Translations under genes and position numbers: made by a program
Source of the DNA: Vibrio furnissii CIP 102972
GTDB taxonomy: Bacteria; Pseudomonadota; Gammaproteobacteria; Enterobacterales; Vibrionaceae
Length of the DNA stretch: 64,000 bases
Direction of reading: 5' to 3'
NCBI RefSeq assembly: GCF_000176175.1
Contig: NZ_ACZP01000014.1
Location: forward strand, 434,001 to 498,000
The notes under the pieces: generated by a model
Database searches by the model: none
Seen by the model: the letters and a program-made list of their open reading frames with translations, nothing else
What the model was told of the DNA's origin: nothing
Shown: in pieces, positions 34,767-45,470 of the stretch
Layout of the letters: the number at the start of each line of letters is the position of its first letter
How positions within the stretch are numbered: position 1 is the stretch's first letter

Positions 34767-35771
34767 CTAGTTGAGCAGTTTCACGCTTTTTCTCACCACC
34801 AACGTGGGTTCCAATTGCACCACTTGCGGCTCATTGGTCACTTTATCGAGTTTTTTCAGCAATGTTTCCACCGCCGCCTTGCCGAGACGATACTTCGGTT
34901 GGTGAATGGTGGTCAGCGCAGGTGACATGAATTTTGCGATGTGAATGTCATCGTAACCAATCAGCGAGACATCGTCGGGAATACTCAACCCCTGCTCATT
35001 GGCTGCGTTAATCACCCCCATCGCCATCATGTCGTTGCTGACAAAAATCGCACTCGGCAGCGGGCCACGGGCAATCATGGCATTCATGGCGTCATAACCG
35101 CCTTCGCATTCAAAGTCGGCTTCGACAATCCATTGCGGATTGATCGCCAACCCAGCTTCCAAAATGGCGCGCTTGTAGCCTTCATAACGCATCTGCGCCT
35201 GCTGGCGGATCAACGGCCCCGTGATACAGCCAATCTGTGTGTGGCCGCAGGCAATCAGGTGCTTGGTCGCCATATAACCGCCCTGCAGCGAGTTGTCCTG
35301 AATCTTATCACTGGCAAACAGCATCGGTCCCCAGTCCATCACCACCACCGGAATGTCCGGGTAACGGTCGAACATATCGATGCGCTCGCCCGCCAACGTA
35401 GAACACATCAAAATCACCCCATCCACGCGCTTTTGCAGCAGCGTATTGATGGACGCTTTCATGCGTTCGTGATCGCCTTCGGTATTGCACAAAATCAGGT
35501 TGTACCCTTGGTGATAACAGCTGCGTTCGACCCCTTTCACGACTTCGCCGAAAAACGGGTTGGTGGAGGTTGTCACCAGCATACCGATGGTTTTGGTGCG
35601 GTTCATTTTGAGGCTACGCGCCAGTGCAGACGGCGCGTAATTGAGATCTTGCGCGGCTTTGTTGACCCGTTCGGCGATTTCATCGCTGACAAAACGGGTC
35701 TTGTTGATGACATGGCTGACGGTCGACGTCGATACGCCGGCAAGTCGTGCAATATCCTTCATGGTTGCCAT
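34767..35771 (-). CDS. rbsR: Ribose operon repressor
   Basis: A 334-residue LacI-family repressor: HTH MATMKDIARLAGVSTSTVSHVINKTRFVSDEIAERV, hinge LNYAPSALARSLKMNRTKTIGMLV, then a ribose-binding-like domain with NDMMAMGVINAANEQGL and IGYDDIHIAKFMSPALTTI. Start 35771 follows GGAG. It is the last gene of rbsDACBKR, 16 bases after rbsK. The perfect CATCGAAACGTTTCGATG palindrome in front of rbsD is its expected operator. Confidence 0.95.
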   Translation of the reverse strand: MATMKDIARLAGVSTSTVSHVINKTRFVSDEIAERVNKAAQDLNYAPSALARSLKMNRTKTIGMLVTTSTNPFFGEVVKGVERSCYHQGYNLILCNTEGDHERMKASINTLLQKRVDGVILMCSTLAGERIDMFDRYPDIPVVVMDWGPMLFASDKIQDNSLQGGYMATKHLIACGHTQIGCITGPLIRQQAQMRYEGYKRAILEAGLAINPQWIVEADFECEGGYDAMNAMIARGPLPSAIFVSNDMMAMGVINAANEQGLSIPDDVSLIGYDDIHIAKFMSPALTTIHQPKYRLGKAAVETLLKKLDKVTNEPQVVQLEPTLVVRKSVKLLN

Positions 35772-35787
35772 GTCATGGTCTCCTTGA

Positions 35788-36705
35788 TTAATGATCGGCC
35801 AAAAACGCGTCCACTTCCTCACGGTTCGGGATGGAAGTTTGGGCGCCAAAACGAGTGACCGAAATGGCTGCCGCCGCATGAGCAAACTTAATTGCTGATT
35901 CTAAAGGCATTTCCTCTAACAAACCAGTGACCAGCGCCCCATTAAAGGTATCGCCTGCGGCGGTTGTGTCCGTTGCCTGAACGCGGAAACCCGGGATCAG
36001 CGCGCCACGGCCATTCTGGCTCAGCCACACGCCTTTTGCACCCAGCGTGATCATGACAATTTCAATCCCTTTACCATGCAGTGCATCCGCTGCCAATTGC
36101 GCAGACGCGTCATCGCTCACCGTGATGCCCGTCAGCACTTCCGCTTCGGTTTCATTGGGCGTGATCACATCCACACAACTTAATAAGACATCCGGCAATT
36201 CACGTGCGGGCGCAGGGTTAAGAATCACGTTCGTGCGCGCTTCTTTGGCCACTTGCGCCGCTTTGACGATGCCATCGAGCGGCGTTTCCAGTTGCATTAA
36301 CAGGTATTTCGCGTCACGAATGTGTTGCAGATCGGGGTCGATTGCTTCAGCGGTCAGTTTGGCGTTCGCTTCAGCAGAAATGCAAATGCTATTTTCGCCG
36401 CTGTCCGAGACCTGAATCATCGCAATGCCGGTTGGGCAGTTCGGCTGCATTTTCACGCCGCGAATGTTCATGCCATCGAGCTTAAAGCTTTCTCGAATGT
36501 TGATGCCAAATGAGTCATCACCGACGCAGGCAATGAAGCCGATATCGGCATTTAAGCGCGCGGCGGCGACCGCTTGGTTGGCACCTTTGCCACCTGGGAT
36601 AACTTGGTAGTTGCGACCGTGCAGCGTCTCGCCGGGGCGAGGAAAAGAAGGCACTTGAAGAACATGGTCAGCATTGACACTACCTAATACCACCAACTTG
36701 TTCAT
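35788..36705 (-). CDS. rbsK: Ribokinase
   Basis: A 305-residue PfkB-family kinase, ribose plus ATP to ribose-5-phosphate. Landmarks: MNKLVVLGSVNADHV, the GGKGANQAVAAARL signature near residues 39-52, and the C-terminal DTTAAGDTFNGALVTGLLE with the catalytic Asp. The start at 36705 has AGGA upstream. It lies downstream of rbsB behind a strong hairpin, and just upstream of rbsR. Confidence 0.96.
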   Translation of the reverse strand: MNKLVVLGSVNADHVLQVPSFPRPGETLHGRNYQVIPGGKGANQAVAAARLNADIGFIACVGDDSFGINIRESFKLDGMNIRGVKMQPNCPTGIAMIQVSDSGENSICISAEANAKLTAEAIDPDLQHIRDAKYLLMQLETPLDGIVKAAQVAKEARTNVILNPAPARELPDVLLSCVDVITPNETEAEVLTGITVSDDASAQLAADALHGKGIEIVMITLGAKGVWLSQNGRGALIPGFRVQATDTTAAGDTFNGALVTGLLEEMPLESAIKFAHAAAAISVTRFGAQTSIPNREEVDAFLADH

Positions 36706-36832
36706 AAGGGTTATCCTCAGTTTGAATAAAATCGATTGGGAACGGAAATAGAGAGAGATTTGACGCCTCACGCGAGACGCAAAGCGTCAAAGCTGTCTGT
36801 ATCATCCTGCGCAACCTGCGTGGCGCAAGGCG

Positions 36833-36863
36833 CTGCTCTCTCCTGAGCCTCTGGAGAGAGCAG
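36833..36863 (-). other. Stem-loop between rbsB and rbsK
   Basis: An 11-bp perfect stem CTGCTCTCTCC (36833-36843) with GGAGAGAGCAG (36853-36863) and a 9-base loop, 11 bases after the rbsB stop. On the minus strand no T tract follows, so it is more likely a 3' stabiliser that raises binding-protein mRNA than a terminator. A second inverted repeat, TTTGACGC with GCGTCAAA, lies near 36759-36790. Confidence 0.7.
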
Positions 36864-36873
36864 TAAATGACGC

Positions 36874-37752
36874 TTATTCAGCGATAATTTTCAGCGGAAC
36901 GGGAATGTACTCATCCACGGTTTCGCCTTTCAGCATGTGGTCTGCGGTTTCCACGCCCAGCGCACCAATCAAGTCAGGTTGCTGCGCCACAGTGGCTGCC
37001 AGTTTGCCACGTTTCACGGCAGCGATACCGTCGTCCGTGCCATCAAAGCCCACAATCATCACGTTTTTGCCGGAGGCTTGAACTGCGCGCAGTGCGCCCA
37101 GCGCCATTTCATCATTTTGGGCAAATACGGCTTGAACATCTGGGTTCGCGGCCAGCAAGTTTTCCATCACGTTCAAACCTTTGGTACGGTCGAAATCCGC
37201 AGGTTGGCTGGCGAGCAGTTGCATTTCGCTGCCCTTCACCGCATTCATGAAACCTTCACCACGTTCACGTGCGGCCGATGTGCCGGCAATGCCTTCAAGT
37301 TGAATCACTTTGGCTTTTTCGCCCACTTTTTCCATGATGAAGTGACCGGCCATTTCGCCGCCCACCACGTTATCAGACGCAATGTGGCTCACCACGGTGC
37401 CACGGCTTGCACCACGGTCAAGTGTCAACACAGGGATGTTCGAGCGGTTGGCAATGCGAATCGCGTTCGAGACTGCATCAGAGTCGGTTGGGTTGATCAG
37501 GATCGCTTTCACGCCACGTACGGTCAAATCTTCAATGTTCGACAGCTCTTTACTTGGGTCGTTTTGCGAATCCAGCACGATCAAGTTGTACCCCAACTCT
37601 TTCGCTTTCGCTTCAGCGCCGTCTTTCATGGTCACAAAAAATGGGTTGTTCAGCGTCGACAGCACGATTGCCATCGTGTCCTGAGCCTGTGCTGACACAG
37701 AAACGGTGGTAGACAGCAGCGCAGCGGAAATTAAAGTTGCGAGTTTTTTCAT
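36874..37752 (-). CDS. rbsB: Ribose-binding periplasmic protein
   Basis: A 292-residue type I periplasmic receptor. Signal peptide [23 protein letters not shown]; mature start [32 protein letters not shown]. Further landmarks [36 protein letters not shown] and [17 protein letters not shown]. The start at 37752 has AAGGA eight bases away; the ATG at 37758 is too close to it. Delivers ribose to RbsC-RbsA, and in some bacteria to a chemoreceptor. Confidence 0.96.
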   Translation of the reverse strand: MKKLATLISAALLSTTVSVSAQAQDTMAIVLSTLNNPFFVTMKDGAEAKAKELGYNLIVLDSQNDPSKELSNIEDLTVRGVKAILINPTDSDAVSNAIRIANRSNIPVLTLDRGASRGTVVSHIASDNVVGGEMAGHFIMEKVGEKAKVIQLEGIAGTSAARERGEGFMNAVKGSEMQLLASQPADFDRTKGLNVMENLLAANPDVQAVFAQNDEMALGALRAVQASGKNVMIVGFDGTDDGIAAVKRGKLAATVAQQPDLIGALGVETADHMLKGETVDEYIPVPLKIIAE

Positions 37753-37814
37753 GTTCATCGTCCTTTATTGTAGGGGACCGGGTCAGGAATCCCTGAACCC
37801 GGTGGTTTCACTGT

Positions 37815-38798
37815 TTACTTGTTTTTGTTGTCTACCAGTACCGCGAGCAAAATCACGACGGCTTTTGCAATCATCTGGTAGTAAGAAGACACATCGAGTA
37901 GGTTCAATGCGTTATTGAGGAAGCCGATAATCAGCGCACCAATCAGGGTGCCCATGATGCGACCTTTACCGCCCATCAAGCTGGTGCCGCCCAGAACAAC
38001 GGCTGCAATCGCATCCAGTTCGTATCCCATCCCCGCAGTTGGCTGCGCAGAAGAGAGACGAGAAGTCACGATGATGCCCGCCAATGCAGAGAGCAGACCA
38101 CAGATGGCGTAGACACCAATCTTGACGCGATCCACGTTGATGCCCGACAAACGTGTCGCAGATTCGTTACCGCCCAGCGCATACACATAGCGGCCAAAGC
38201 GCGTGTGATTGAGCAGATACCAAGCCGCTGCAAACACCACCACCATGATCCACACCGGCACAGGAATGCCCAGCGCGTAGCCCGTACCAAACCAAGCGAA
38301 TGCATCCGCCGTATCGGTAAAGCCAGTCGAAATAGGACGACCATCGGTGTACACCATGGTCACGCCACGCAGCAACGTCATGGTCACCAACGTGGCGATA
38401 AACGCCTGCACTTTCCCTTTGGCGATGATGATGCCACTGATCCCACCAAGAACCGCGCCTGCGAGCAGCGCCGTCGGTACTGCCACCAACACGGGCACTT
38501 CCATCGCAATCAGGCTGGCGGCAAACGCACCACACAATGCCAGTACGGAACCCACACTCAGGTCAATGCCCGCGGTCAAGATGACCAGCGTCATCCCCAC
38601 GGCGATGATCGCATTCACCGACGTTTGACGCAGAATGTTCATCAGGTTATCGAAGGTAAAAAAGTTCGGGTTTAGAAACGAGACAACGACGATCAGAAAC
38701 AGCAGTGCAATCAAAGATTTCTGTTCAATCAGCCACTCTTTACTCAGCAGCTTTCTGCCGCCAGTTTGGGTTGGGTTGGTCATGCTTTTTGTACTCAT
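37815..38798 (-). CDS. rbsC: Ribose ABC transporter permease
   Basis: A 327-residue membrane protein with eight to ten hydrophobic segments. Landmarks: [70 protein letters not shown], and [33 protein letters not shown]. The ATG at 38798 overlaps the rbsA stop by 4 bases (ATGA) and follows GAGG. It forms the ribose channel with RbsA. Confidence 0.96.
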   Translation of the reverse strand: MSTKSMTNPTQTGGRKLLSKEWLIEQKSLIALLFLIVVVSFLNPNFFTFDNLMNILRQTSVNAIIAVGMTLVILTAGIDLSVGSVLALCGAFAASLIAMEVPVLVAVPTALLAGAVLGGISGIIIAKGKVQAFIATLVTMTLLRGVTMVYTDGRPISTGFTDTADAFAWFGTGYALGIPVPVWIMVVVFAAAWYLLNHTRFGRYVYALGGNESATRLSGINVDRVKIGVYAICGLLSALAGIIVTSRLSSAQPTAGMGYELDAIAAVVLGGTSLMGGKGRIMGTLIGALIIGFLNNALNLLDVSSYYQMIAKAVVILLAVLVDNKNK

Positions 38799-40300
38799 GC
38801 TGCGTCCTCGTTCAGCGTTTTGCCAACGGCACACGCCAGTAGATTTTCTTGGTTGGCATCTTTCGCGTCGAATTCTCCGCTAATGCGACCTTCATGCATC
38901 ACCAGAATGCGATCGCTCATGCCTAGCACTTCTGGCATTTCAGAAGACACCAAAATGATGCTCATGCCATCGGCTTTAAATTTGTTGATCAGTTGGTAGA
39001 TTTCTTTTTTCGCACCAACATCCACACCGCGGGTCGGTTCATCCAAAATCAATACTTTTGGACGTGTCATCAGCCCTTTGGCGATCGCCACTTTCTGTTG
39101 GTTACCGCCAGACAAATTGCCGATGATTTGATCGCGACTTGGCGTTTTGATGTTGAATAGCTTGATGAAATCTTCCACCGCCATCACTTCATCGCTGTGC
39201 TGAATTTGCACACCTTTGGTCAGTTGATCGAGCGCGCACAACGACATGTTCTCTTTCACCGACAAACCGAGGATCAAGCCATCGCCTTTGCGGTCTTCCG
39301 AGATATACGCGATGCCATTGGCCAGTCCATCTTGTGGGCTGACGGGGTTAATGGTTCGGTTGTTGAGATTGATCACGCCCCGTTCAGAAGGCAGCGCACC
39401 ATAAATCACTTTCATCAACTCGGTACGGCCGGCGCCCATCAATCCGGAAACCCCTAAGATCTCGCCGCGATTGAGCGTGAAACTGACATCGTGCACACCC
39501 GAGCCCGTCAGACCAATCACCTCAAGACACACGTCACCATGTTTCACGGCGACGCGTGGGTACTGTTCTTCGAGCTTGCGGCCAACCATCATCTCAATCA
39601 GGCCGTCTTCATTGGTGTCCGCGACGCGGCACTGGCCAATAAATTTGCCATCACGCAGCACCGTGATGTCATCACAAATCTCAAAAATCTCTTTCAGGCG
39701 ATGCGAGATGTAAACAATGCCACACCCTTGCGCGCGCAATTCGTTGATCACGTTAAACAGCGATTCGGTTTCGGTGTCTGTCAGCGCGTCCGTTGGTTCA
39801 TCCATGATGATCACTTTGGATTCAAACGACAGCGCTTTGGCAATTTCCACCATCTGTTGCTCACCCAAGCTCAGCTCGCCAAGCAACGTTTTCGAACTGT
39901 GTTTCACGTTCAGGCGTGCCAACAGTTTGTCGGCTTCGGCATACATGTGTGACCACAAAATGCGCCCCAGCGCGCTGGTTTTTTCACGCCCCAGAAAGAT
40001 GTTTTCCGCAATCGTCAGTTCCGGGATCAGGTTCAGCTCTTGGTGGATGATGCTGATGCCTGCGTGTTGCGAATCACGCGGACCTTTAAAGCTGGTTGGT
40101 TGACCCTGATACTCGATGCTGCCAGCATCTTTGGTATAGATGCCAGTCAGCACTTTCATCAGCGTCGATTTACCCGCGCCGTTTTCGCCCATCAACGCCA
40201 TCACGCGGCCCGGATAGACGTTCAAGCTCGCTTTATCCAGCGCTTTCACGCCCGGAAACGCTTTTTCAATGTTGCTGAGAGCCAGAATTGGTTGAGTCAT
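38795..40300 (-). CDS. rbsA: Ribose ABC transporter ATP-binding protein
   Basis: A 501-residue protein with two fused ABC domains. Domain 1: Walker [10 protein letters not shown] near residues 38-46, signature [15 protein letters not shown], Walker [12 protein letters not shown]. Domain 2: [15 protein letters not shown], signature [15 protein letters not shown] and Walker [15 protein letters not shown]. Domain 2's Walker A is degenerate ([10 protein letters not shown]), as usual for sugar ABC ATPases of this type. It lies 31 bases after rbsD. Confidence 0.97.
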   Translation of the reverse strand: MTQPILALSNIEKAFPGVKALDKASLNVYPGRVMALMGENGAGKSTLMKVLTGIYTKDAGSIEYQGQPTSFKGPRDSQHAGISIIHQELNLIPELTIAENIFLGREKTSALGRILWSHMYAEADKLLARLNVKHSSKTLLGELSLGEQQMVEIAKALSFESKVIIMDEPTDALTDTETESLFNVINELRAQGCGIVYISHRLKEIFEICDDITVLRDGKFIGQCRVADTNEDGLIEMMVGRKLEEQYPRVAVKHGDVCLEVIGLTGSGVHDVSFTLNRGEILGVSGLMGAGRTELMKVIYGALPSERGVINLNNRTINPVSPQDGLANGIAYISEDRKGDGLILGLSVKENMSLCALDQLTKGVQIQHSDEVMAVEDFIKLFNIKTPSRDQIIGNLSGGNQQKVAIAKGLMTRPKVLILDEPTRGVDVGAKKEIYQLINKFKADGMSIILVSSEMPEVLGMSDRILVMHEGRISGEFDAKDANQENLLACAVGKTLNEDAA

Positions 40301-40331
40301 AATCAGTCCTCAATCGAGTGTGAGCGTGGCG

Positions 40332-40751
40332 TTAAAACACCACGCCAGCTTGGAAAATCACGTTTGCGTAAGGCGTGCATTCTCCGGTTCTCACAACAGC
40401 ACGGCTGTAATGAGTACGAGCTTTGAACTCTTCGTGAGAGACGTAAGCGATGGCGATGGATTTGTTGCAACGTACTTCTTCGGCTTTCAGCTCGTCAAGC
40501 AGCGCAGCGTGTAGTGCGGGGCTAACTTTGGCAAATTCTTCCGCCAGTACCACACCTTCAATTTGTGATTCCGACAAGATCACGCGTACGGTGTCCATAA
40601 AACTGGGCACCCCATGCGTGAGGGCTAAATCAATACGTTGTGTCTCTTCAGCAATCGGCAAACCCGCATCACAAATGGTGATTTCATCGGTATGACCAAG
40701 CGTCGCGACCAAATGAGAGAGGTCAGCATTAAGTAGGGTACTTTTTTTCAT
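40332..40751 (-). CDS. rbsD: D-ribose pyranase
   Basis: A 139-residue enzyme that interconverts beta-pyranose and furanose forms of ribose, so that ribokinase can use it. It opens MKKSTLLNADLSHLVATLGHTDEITICDAGLPI with the catalytic His20 in LGHTDE, and ends HYSRAVVRTGECTPYANVIFQAGVVF. The start at 40751 follows AAGGTAAAACG. It is the first gene of the rbs operon, with the RbsR palindrome 75 bases upstream. Confidence 0.96.
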   Translation of the reverse strand: MKKSTLLNADLSHLVATLGHTDEITICDAGLPIAEETQRIDLALTHGVPSFMDTVRVILSESQIEGVVLAEEFAKVSPALHAALLDELKAEEVRCNKSIAIAYVSHEEFKARTHYSRAVVRTGECTPYANVIFQAGVVF

Positions 40752-40825
40752 CGTTTTACCTTCGTGTTCGCTCACGTTCGACTTCTTCCGAGCATTTTCT
40801 AGGGCAGAAAAGTAAGAAAAACACT

Positions 40826-40843
40826 CATCGAAACGTTTCGATG
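40826..40843. promoter_or_regulatory. RbsR operator
   Basis: CATCGAAACGTTTCGATG is a perfect 18-base palindrome containing the LacI-family core CGAAACGTTTCG found in E. coli RbsR operators. It lies 75 bases before the rbsD start. Confidence 0.9.
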
Positions 40844-41156
40844 AAATCCTAACGCAAGTTTTTTGATTTGCACTAAGGTAAAAATCAGAGTGTGAGTTCG
40901 ATCGCCGAAATCGATTCACAATGCCTACAAAGGGTGAGTGTGATCACTGAGATTTCTATCATCAAGACCGCTTTTTGATCGGCATCGATAACGGCGAATC
41001 CGACATCCAATAAGCATTCACATGCATTCCAGCCCGCCACTGCCTCATGCGATAAACTCTGGTCGAGCGCAGATATTTGGCCTAGATTTAACAAAGCTTC
41101 AACCAATTTGGGTATAGTGACGCGCATTAAGCACTTGCAGCGGAAAAGGATTGTTT

Positions 41157-41423
41157 ATGATAAAGAAAATTGCACTGGTCATGCTAAGCGCACTCGCCCT
41201 CACCGCGTGTGACAATGAGGTCGGTAGCGCTGGCTGGTGTCAGGATATGCGTGAAAAACCAAAGAATGAATGGAGCGCGCAAAACGCCGTCGATTTCGCG
41301 AAACACTGCTTGTTCCAAGAAGAGATCGGAACGCCCCAATGGTGTGAAAGTATGGATGCCAAACCGAAAGGCGACTGGACTGCAAACGAAGCCACCTCCT
41401 ACGCCAAGCACTGCATCTTTTAA
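41157..41423 (+). CDS. Small lipoprotein with two DUF3012-like repeats
   Basis: An 88-residue predicted lipoprotein. Lipobox LTAC with acylated Cys at about residue 18 (MIKKIALVMLSALALTACDNE). The mature part is two near-identical ~30-residue units: GWCQDMREKPKNEWSAQNAV-DFAKHCLF and QWCESMDAKPKGDWTANEAT-SYAKHCIF. Shared pattern W-C-x-x-M-x-x-K-P-K-x-x-W-[ST]-A-x-x-A-x-x-[FY]-A-K-H-C. The two Cys in each unit suggest one disulphide per repeat in the periplasm. DUF3012 proteins usually have one unit. Start 41157 follows AAGGA. Function unknown. It is followed by a strong terminator. Confidence 0.85.
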   Translation: MIKKIALVMLSALALTACDNEVGSAGWCQDMREKPKNEWSAQNAVDFAKHCLFQEEIGTPQWCESMDAKPKGDWTANEATSYAKHCIF

Positions 41424-41446
41424 TCAATTCAGATCGTTCGTGTAAT

Positions 41447-41476
41447 AAAAAATCAGGCCGAGTGGCCTGATTTTTT
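41447..41476. terminator. Bidirectional terminator between the lipoprotein gene and the T6SS immunity gene
   Basis: A 13-bp perfect stem AAAAAATCAGGCC (41447-41459) with GGCCTGATTTTTT (41464-41476) and a 4-base loop. It closes both convergent transcripts, including the long T6SS run on the minus strand. Confidence 0.95.
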
Positions 41477-41525
41477 GGAGTGAGTCACGCTGGATCTTCG
41501 ATCTTCGCAGATCTGGGAGGAATTC

Positions 41526-42116
41526 TTAGTCGTCGAAATCATTGCATACTTGGGTTTCAAAAAGTCTTTTATAAACCCTTTTTTCATCATAGTAAGGGTA
41601 ATTAACTTTTGGCGGCTCATCGTCAATGATTAAGCGATTGAAATAATCATCACCGTAAAAGTATTTATTTTCTTTAATTTCATCTCTGTCGAACTTTCCA
41701 TTCATATATTCATATATATATGGCGTAAATTGAATATACCAAGGATATATATTACTAGAGCTAGAAAATCTCGTTTGAACAAACAAAATTGTCTTATCAC
41801 CACTTTTACATGTAAGCACTAACGCGCTCTGTCCATAAGGGTTAAACTCTTCTTGACGAAATAGGAGAGATTGCTTCCCATCGACAACGTAGAAAACTGA
41901 CAAAGATTCGTTATTCAATCCTTCTTCGTTTTTGATAAAACCATTTTTCTCGAAATAAATTTCAAAGTCATTGTGTTTAAATGACGATATATTTTCGTGT
42001 TCTGTTTCCAAATAAGATGTTTGGATCAAACTATGAACACTTTTTTCACTAGGTTGAGAAAAAACTAGAGGCGAAAAAAACGACATAAAAAGCAATAAAT
42101 ATCTCATAATATTCAC
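41526..42116 (-). CDS. Putative periplasmic T6SS immunity protein
   Basis: Up to 196 residues. The GTG at 42116 overlaps the vgrG stop; an ATG at 42107 is three codons later. Signal peptide [17 protein letters not shown], then a soluble domain rich in Tyr, Phe and Asn with few Cys; no family recognised. The gene is visibly more AT-rich than the vgrG core genes, a usual sign of recent exchange for toxin-immunity pairs. Its location directly after a VgrG with a peptidoglycan-degrading tail, and its export to the periplasm where that tail acts, make it the cognate immunity protein by inference. It does not resemble anything I can name. Confidence 0.7.
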   Translation of the reverse strand: MNIMRYLLLFMSFFSPLVFSQPSEKSVHSLIQTSYLETEHENISSFKHNDFEIYFEKNGFIKNEEGLNNESLSVFYVVDGKQSLLFRQEEFNPYGQSALVLTCKSGDKTILFVQTRFSSSSNIYPWYIQFTPYIYEYMNGKFDRDEIKENKYFYGDDYFNRLIIDDEPPKVNYPYYDEKRVYKRLFETQVCNDFDD

Positions 42117-45100
42117 AATCCAAAATAAATTTTTAATTTATCAAACTTGTTCATACGGTCCTCTAATCCATTAGAACTTCCGTAATTTCCACCATTTACC
42201 GCTTGGCTTACCAACTTTATATCATCCGGAGCATTATCTATCAGAACATTGATGTCTCCATTCGCATTAAACTTCTTAGATAAAGCACCCCAATTTCGCC
42301 AATACATACATGCAGATTCTACAGCATAATCAATATTATCCGACACTAACTCTGGCATCGTTGAAAAATCTCGAAGATCATCTGTACTTTTAGCGTTGTG
42401 CGTAGTCGTGAACTTTTCATACTTTCCTTTACCTGTAATCTGAATCAGCCCTCTACCTCGATATTTGTACCCATCCCCTGAGCTTTCATCACCATTCCCA
42501 TTGCTATCTGAATAGACAAAGTTAAACAGATCTGGTTGCTTGCATCTTGACGGATTATCTTCTCGTAAAAATCGATTTACTGATCCAGGTTTCAATGAGT
42601 TTACGTAAGCGCTATACTTTGAAAATTTGATTTTTGCTGCCATATGTTGATAGTTGCTGCCTTCAACAAGACTACTAAAGCAACCACTTTCATGGGCCAC
42701 CTGAGCAAGAAAGTGGCTAATTCGAACAGGCGTATTGATCTCGTACAATGGACAATATTTATTTAATGCTGCCAATAAGCTCTGATCGTTTCCCGAACCT
42801 GGACAAACAGTGTCCAACATACCTTTAGTAATCAGCTCACAAACCCACCCATCAACCAATGCCTCATCCAAACCCAGCAAGGTTCCTTGACCCACAATGC
42901 CATCAGCCTTGCCGACTTTATAGTCGGGATGTGTTGAATGGGACGGCGTATAGCTTTGCTGGAACATTTTGACCTGACGTTCCGTAGTACTGCCAAAACT
43001 ACCATCGGCGCCGTAGGTACCGAGATCAAACCCCAGTTTTATCAGTGCCTTCTGAATCAATTCAACTTCTTGACCTTTTGAACCCGTTTTGTAGGAAGCA
43101 ACTTCACGGTCTGCCAATTGATTGAGCGTTTCGGAAGGTTTCAACACATCAGATTTCAGTCGAGGTTCTTTCGTTGATTCAACGTCGTTCTCCGCTTGCG
43201 GCTCAGCTTGCGTTGAATTTACCGCTGAACCCGATGCTGCCTGAGATGATGCGCTCTGCTGTTGAGCGCCCTCGCCTAAGACGGGGGCCACCAGTTCAGA
43301 CACGGTCACGACATTTGCCTCACCAGCGACTTGGGTGGATTGAATTGCCGCCAGTTGCAATTCTGCTGGCGATTCCAAACTGACAAGATTCTTGGCAAGC
43401 AGGGCGGACTTGCCGCCATAACCACTCCCACTGCCTGCACTTCCCCCAGCATTAAGGTTAATCGCGGATCCTGAAAGGTGGACGCCACCGGCGTCCACCT
43501 TCACAAAACTTCCTCCTGCCTTTAAGGTGACCTCTGCACCAGCTTCGACCACAATTTTGGTGCCACCTTTCAGTGAAATTTCACGCCCGGTTTGCACAGC
43601 AATCAGCTTAGCGACTTTGTTTTGTGAAGCGCCAGCAATCTCAACACTACGGTCAGCCACGATTTTGGTGCGGCTTTCACCGCCCACCGTCAGATGCTGA
43701 TTGTTTTTAATTTGAGTAAAGCGATCGTTCTCCACCGTGAGGTGTTTGTCGTGCTTAATCACGCTGGTGTGGTCGTTTTCAATCAGGCCATCAAAGTCTT
43801 TCTGCGCGTGCAGGTAAATTTGTTCGCTGCCGGCTTGGTCTTCAAAACTGAGTTCGTTATAGCCCTGCCCTTGATGGGTTTCGGTGCGCAGCACAGTTTT
43901 GGTTTTGTTGTCTGGCAACGTATATGGCGCAGTGTTGGTGGCGTGATAGGTACGGCCGGTGACAATTGGTTGGTCGGGGTCGCCATTGAGAAACGACACT
44001 ATCACTTCATGACCAATGCGCGGAATGGCGATCATGCCGTATTGGCTGCCCGCCCACCCTTGCGAGACACGCACCCAGCACGAACTGTGCTCATCACCGT
44101 TGGAATAGCGATCCCATGGGAAATGCAGTTTGACGCGGCCGTATTCATCACAGAAGATCTCTTCGCCTTCTGGGCCAACGACTGTGGCAATCATCGGGCC
44201 ATCAACCTGAGGTTTGGCTTGCGGCGTGGCGCGCCAGGTGCGATGCGCCGGGATGAGCGAGAATTGGTTCGCGTAGGTGGTCGCGCCATTGCCGCCAGCT
44301 TCTTCCAGCGCCTGAGGCTGCGTGCCTTGGCTGATGACACGCACCACCAACCAATCTCGGTTTAAGGTGTCATCGAGGTGCTCTTGCAGGTCAAACTTCA
44401 CCCCCGGACGCAGCAGCGGTTGGTTGCTTTTGCCGGTTGCGGTGTGCGCGTTGCGGCGCAGGTAATCGAGGCGGATCTGGCTGAACGCTTTGCCGCTAAC
44501 ATCGTCTTTATACCGCCCCGACGCATCGAAATGTTCGTAATCAGGTTGCTGGTAGTCCATTTCGGTCCCGACCGCTTGCTGGGCAAAGGCGTATGTCGGC
44601 TTTTTGAAACTGTAATCCTGCAGCGCCGTTTGACTCACCTCCGATTGGGTGTGCACGCTCAGCACCGAGATGTAGGGCGATTCAATCATGCCGCCTGCTA
44701 GCGTGTTGTACGGGATTGGCTCGCCGAGTTTCGGCAGGCTGTCTGTGGCGTCACTGAATATTAGCGTGTGTTTGCCCTCTTCATGAATAAAGCTGTACAC
44801 CAGCCCTTCTTCGGCCGCCAGGCGATGAAGAAAATCTAAGTCGGTTTCACGGTACTGAACGCAGAATTCACGCTGCGCGCAGTCGCGAGTCAGCGCAAAG
44901 GCGTAGTCGTTGATGCCCATTTCCTGCAACAGAATGGAGAGGATTTCCGGCACGGTTTTAAGTTGGAAGATGCGACTGTTGTGGCGCAGAGACAAACGCT
45001 CTAAAGCAGGGACTAACGTGAGTGAATAGAAGGTGTGGTGGTGGCCGGTATCGCCCTGCGTAAAGCAACGCACGATGCCGTTCACGCGTTGAACGAGCAC

Positions 45101-45334
45101 ATCGTCGCGATAGAGCGTCAGCTCCGCGACTTTATCTACCACCGTCTCCGGCGTTAAATTGGCAAGCCGACTGGCCAATTCCAGTTCATAACGAAAACCG
45201 TGGCACGGTTGTTCATTCAATAGCTGCCCATTCATGCGTTCGCTGGAAAGCGTCTCCTGCCCCTCGAACCCACGCACCACCAGCGTGTCGTCCTCCAGAC
45301 CTTCCACATGAAACTGATACTTTAACGTCGCCAT
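42113..45334 (-). CDS. vgrG: Evolved VgrG spike with peptidoglycan-binding and GH19 effector domains
   Basis: A 1073-residue T6SS spike. Residues 1-~620: gp27/gp5-like VgrG core ([41 protein letters not shown] at ~396-411, [15 protein letters not shown]) with a beta-helix of short repeats and a DUF2345-type end. Residues ~690-745: Gln/Ser-rich linker. Residues ~748-828: PG_binding_1 domain ([25 protein letters not shown]). Residues ~835-1073: GH19 chitinase/lysozyme-like domain with catalytic-type E882 in [11 protein letters not shown] and [19 protein letters not shown]. This is the same plan as V. cholerae VgrG-3, whose tail cleaves peptidoglycan. A consensus sigma-54 promoter lies just upstream. 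The tail region is more AT-rich than the core, suggesting domain exchange. Confidence 0.93.
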   Translation of the reverse strand: MATLKYQFHVEGLEDDTLVVRGFEGQETLSSERMNGQLLNEQPCHGFRYELELASRLANLTPETVVDKVAELTLYRDDVLVQRVNGIVRCFTQGDTGHHHTFYSLTLVPALERLSLRHNSRIFQLKTVPEILSILLQEMGINDYAFALTRDCAQREFCVQYRETDLDFLHRLAAEEGLVYSFIHEEGKHTLIFSDATDSLPKLGEPIPYNTLAGGMIESPYISVLSVHTQSEVSQTALQDYSFKKPTYAFAQQAVGTEMDYQQPDYEHFDASGRYKDDVSGKAFSQIRLDYLRRNAHTATGKSNQPLLRPGVKFDLQEHLDDTLNRDWLVVRVISQGTQPQALEEAGGNGATTYANQFSLIPAHRTWRATPQAKPQVDGPMIATVVGPEGEEIFCDEYGRVKLHFPWDRYSNGDEHSSCWVRVSQGWAGSQYGMIAIPRIGHEVIVSFLNGDPDQPIVTGRTYHATNTAPYTLPDNKTKTVLRTETHQGQGYNELSFEDQAGSEQIYLHAQKDFDGLIENDHTSVIKHDKHLTVENDRFTQIKNNQHLTVGGESRTKIVADRSVEIAGASQNKVAKLIAVQTGREISLKGGTKIVVEAGAEVTLKAGGSFVKVDAGGVHLSGSAINLNAGGSAGSGSGYGGKSALLAKNLVSLESPAELQLAAIQSTQVAGEANVVTVSELVAPVLGEGAQQQSASSQAASGSAVNSTQAEPQAENDVESTKEPRLKSDVLKPSETLNQLADREVASYKTGSKGQEVELIQKALIKLGFDLGTYGADGSFGSTTERQVKMFQQSYTPSHSTHPDYKVGKADGIVGQGTLLGLDEALVDGWVCELITKGMLDTVCPGSGNDQSLLAALNKYCPLYEINTPVRISHFLAQVAHESGCFSSLVEGSNYQHMAAKIKFSKYSAYVNSLKPGSVNRFLREDNPSRCKQPDLFNFVYSDSNGNGDESSGDGYKYRGRGLIQITGKGKYEKFTTTHNAKSTDDLRDFSTMPELVSDNIDYAVESACMYWRNWGALSKKFNANGDINVLIDNAPDDIKLVSQAVNGGNYGSSNGLEDRMNKFDKLKIYFGL

Positions 45335-45384
45335 CCTGCCATTCCTATGATGTCACTGATTTCACTTGATGCGCCGAATAGTCA

Positions 45385-45399
45385 GCAAGCGCAGTGCCA
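45385..45399 (-). promoter_or_regulatory. Sigma-54 promoter of the vgrG-immunity unit
   Basis: On the minus strand: TGGCAC-TGCGC-TTGC, a perfect match to the -24/-12 consensus, with 10 bases between GG and GC. Transcription should begin near 45373, leaving a leader of about 40 bases before the vgrG ATG. The T6SS cluster itself encodes VasH, the sigma-54 activator. Confidence 0.9.
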
Positions 45400-45470
45400 G
45401 TTTGTTTTTATTGATATTCAATGAGTTAAAATGGATTCTTCACTCATTAAGGCAACTATCTGCCTGCCCC

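Noticed and set aside
40885..41127. An 80-codon minus-strand ORF upstream of rbsD
   Set aside because: No ribosome site, no recognisable domain, and it covers the likely rbsD promoter side and the promoter of the divergent lipoprotein gene. I left it out, though a small unknown gene cannot be excluded.
43174..44701. Several open frames on the plus strand opposite vgrG, up to 223 codons
   Set aside because: They mirror the vgrG coding frame, lack ribosome sites and show no domain. The same holds for other long antisense frames opposite rbsB, tssH and ribose genes.
41526..45334. Possible mobile element around the AT-rich vgrG tail and immunity gene
   Set aside because: No transposase, integrase, terminal repeats or tRNA were found; composition change alone fits module exchange at the T6SS locus.
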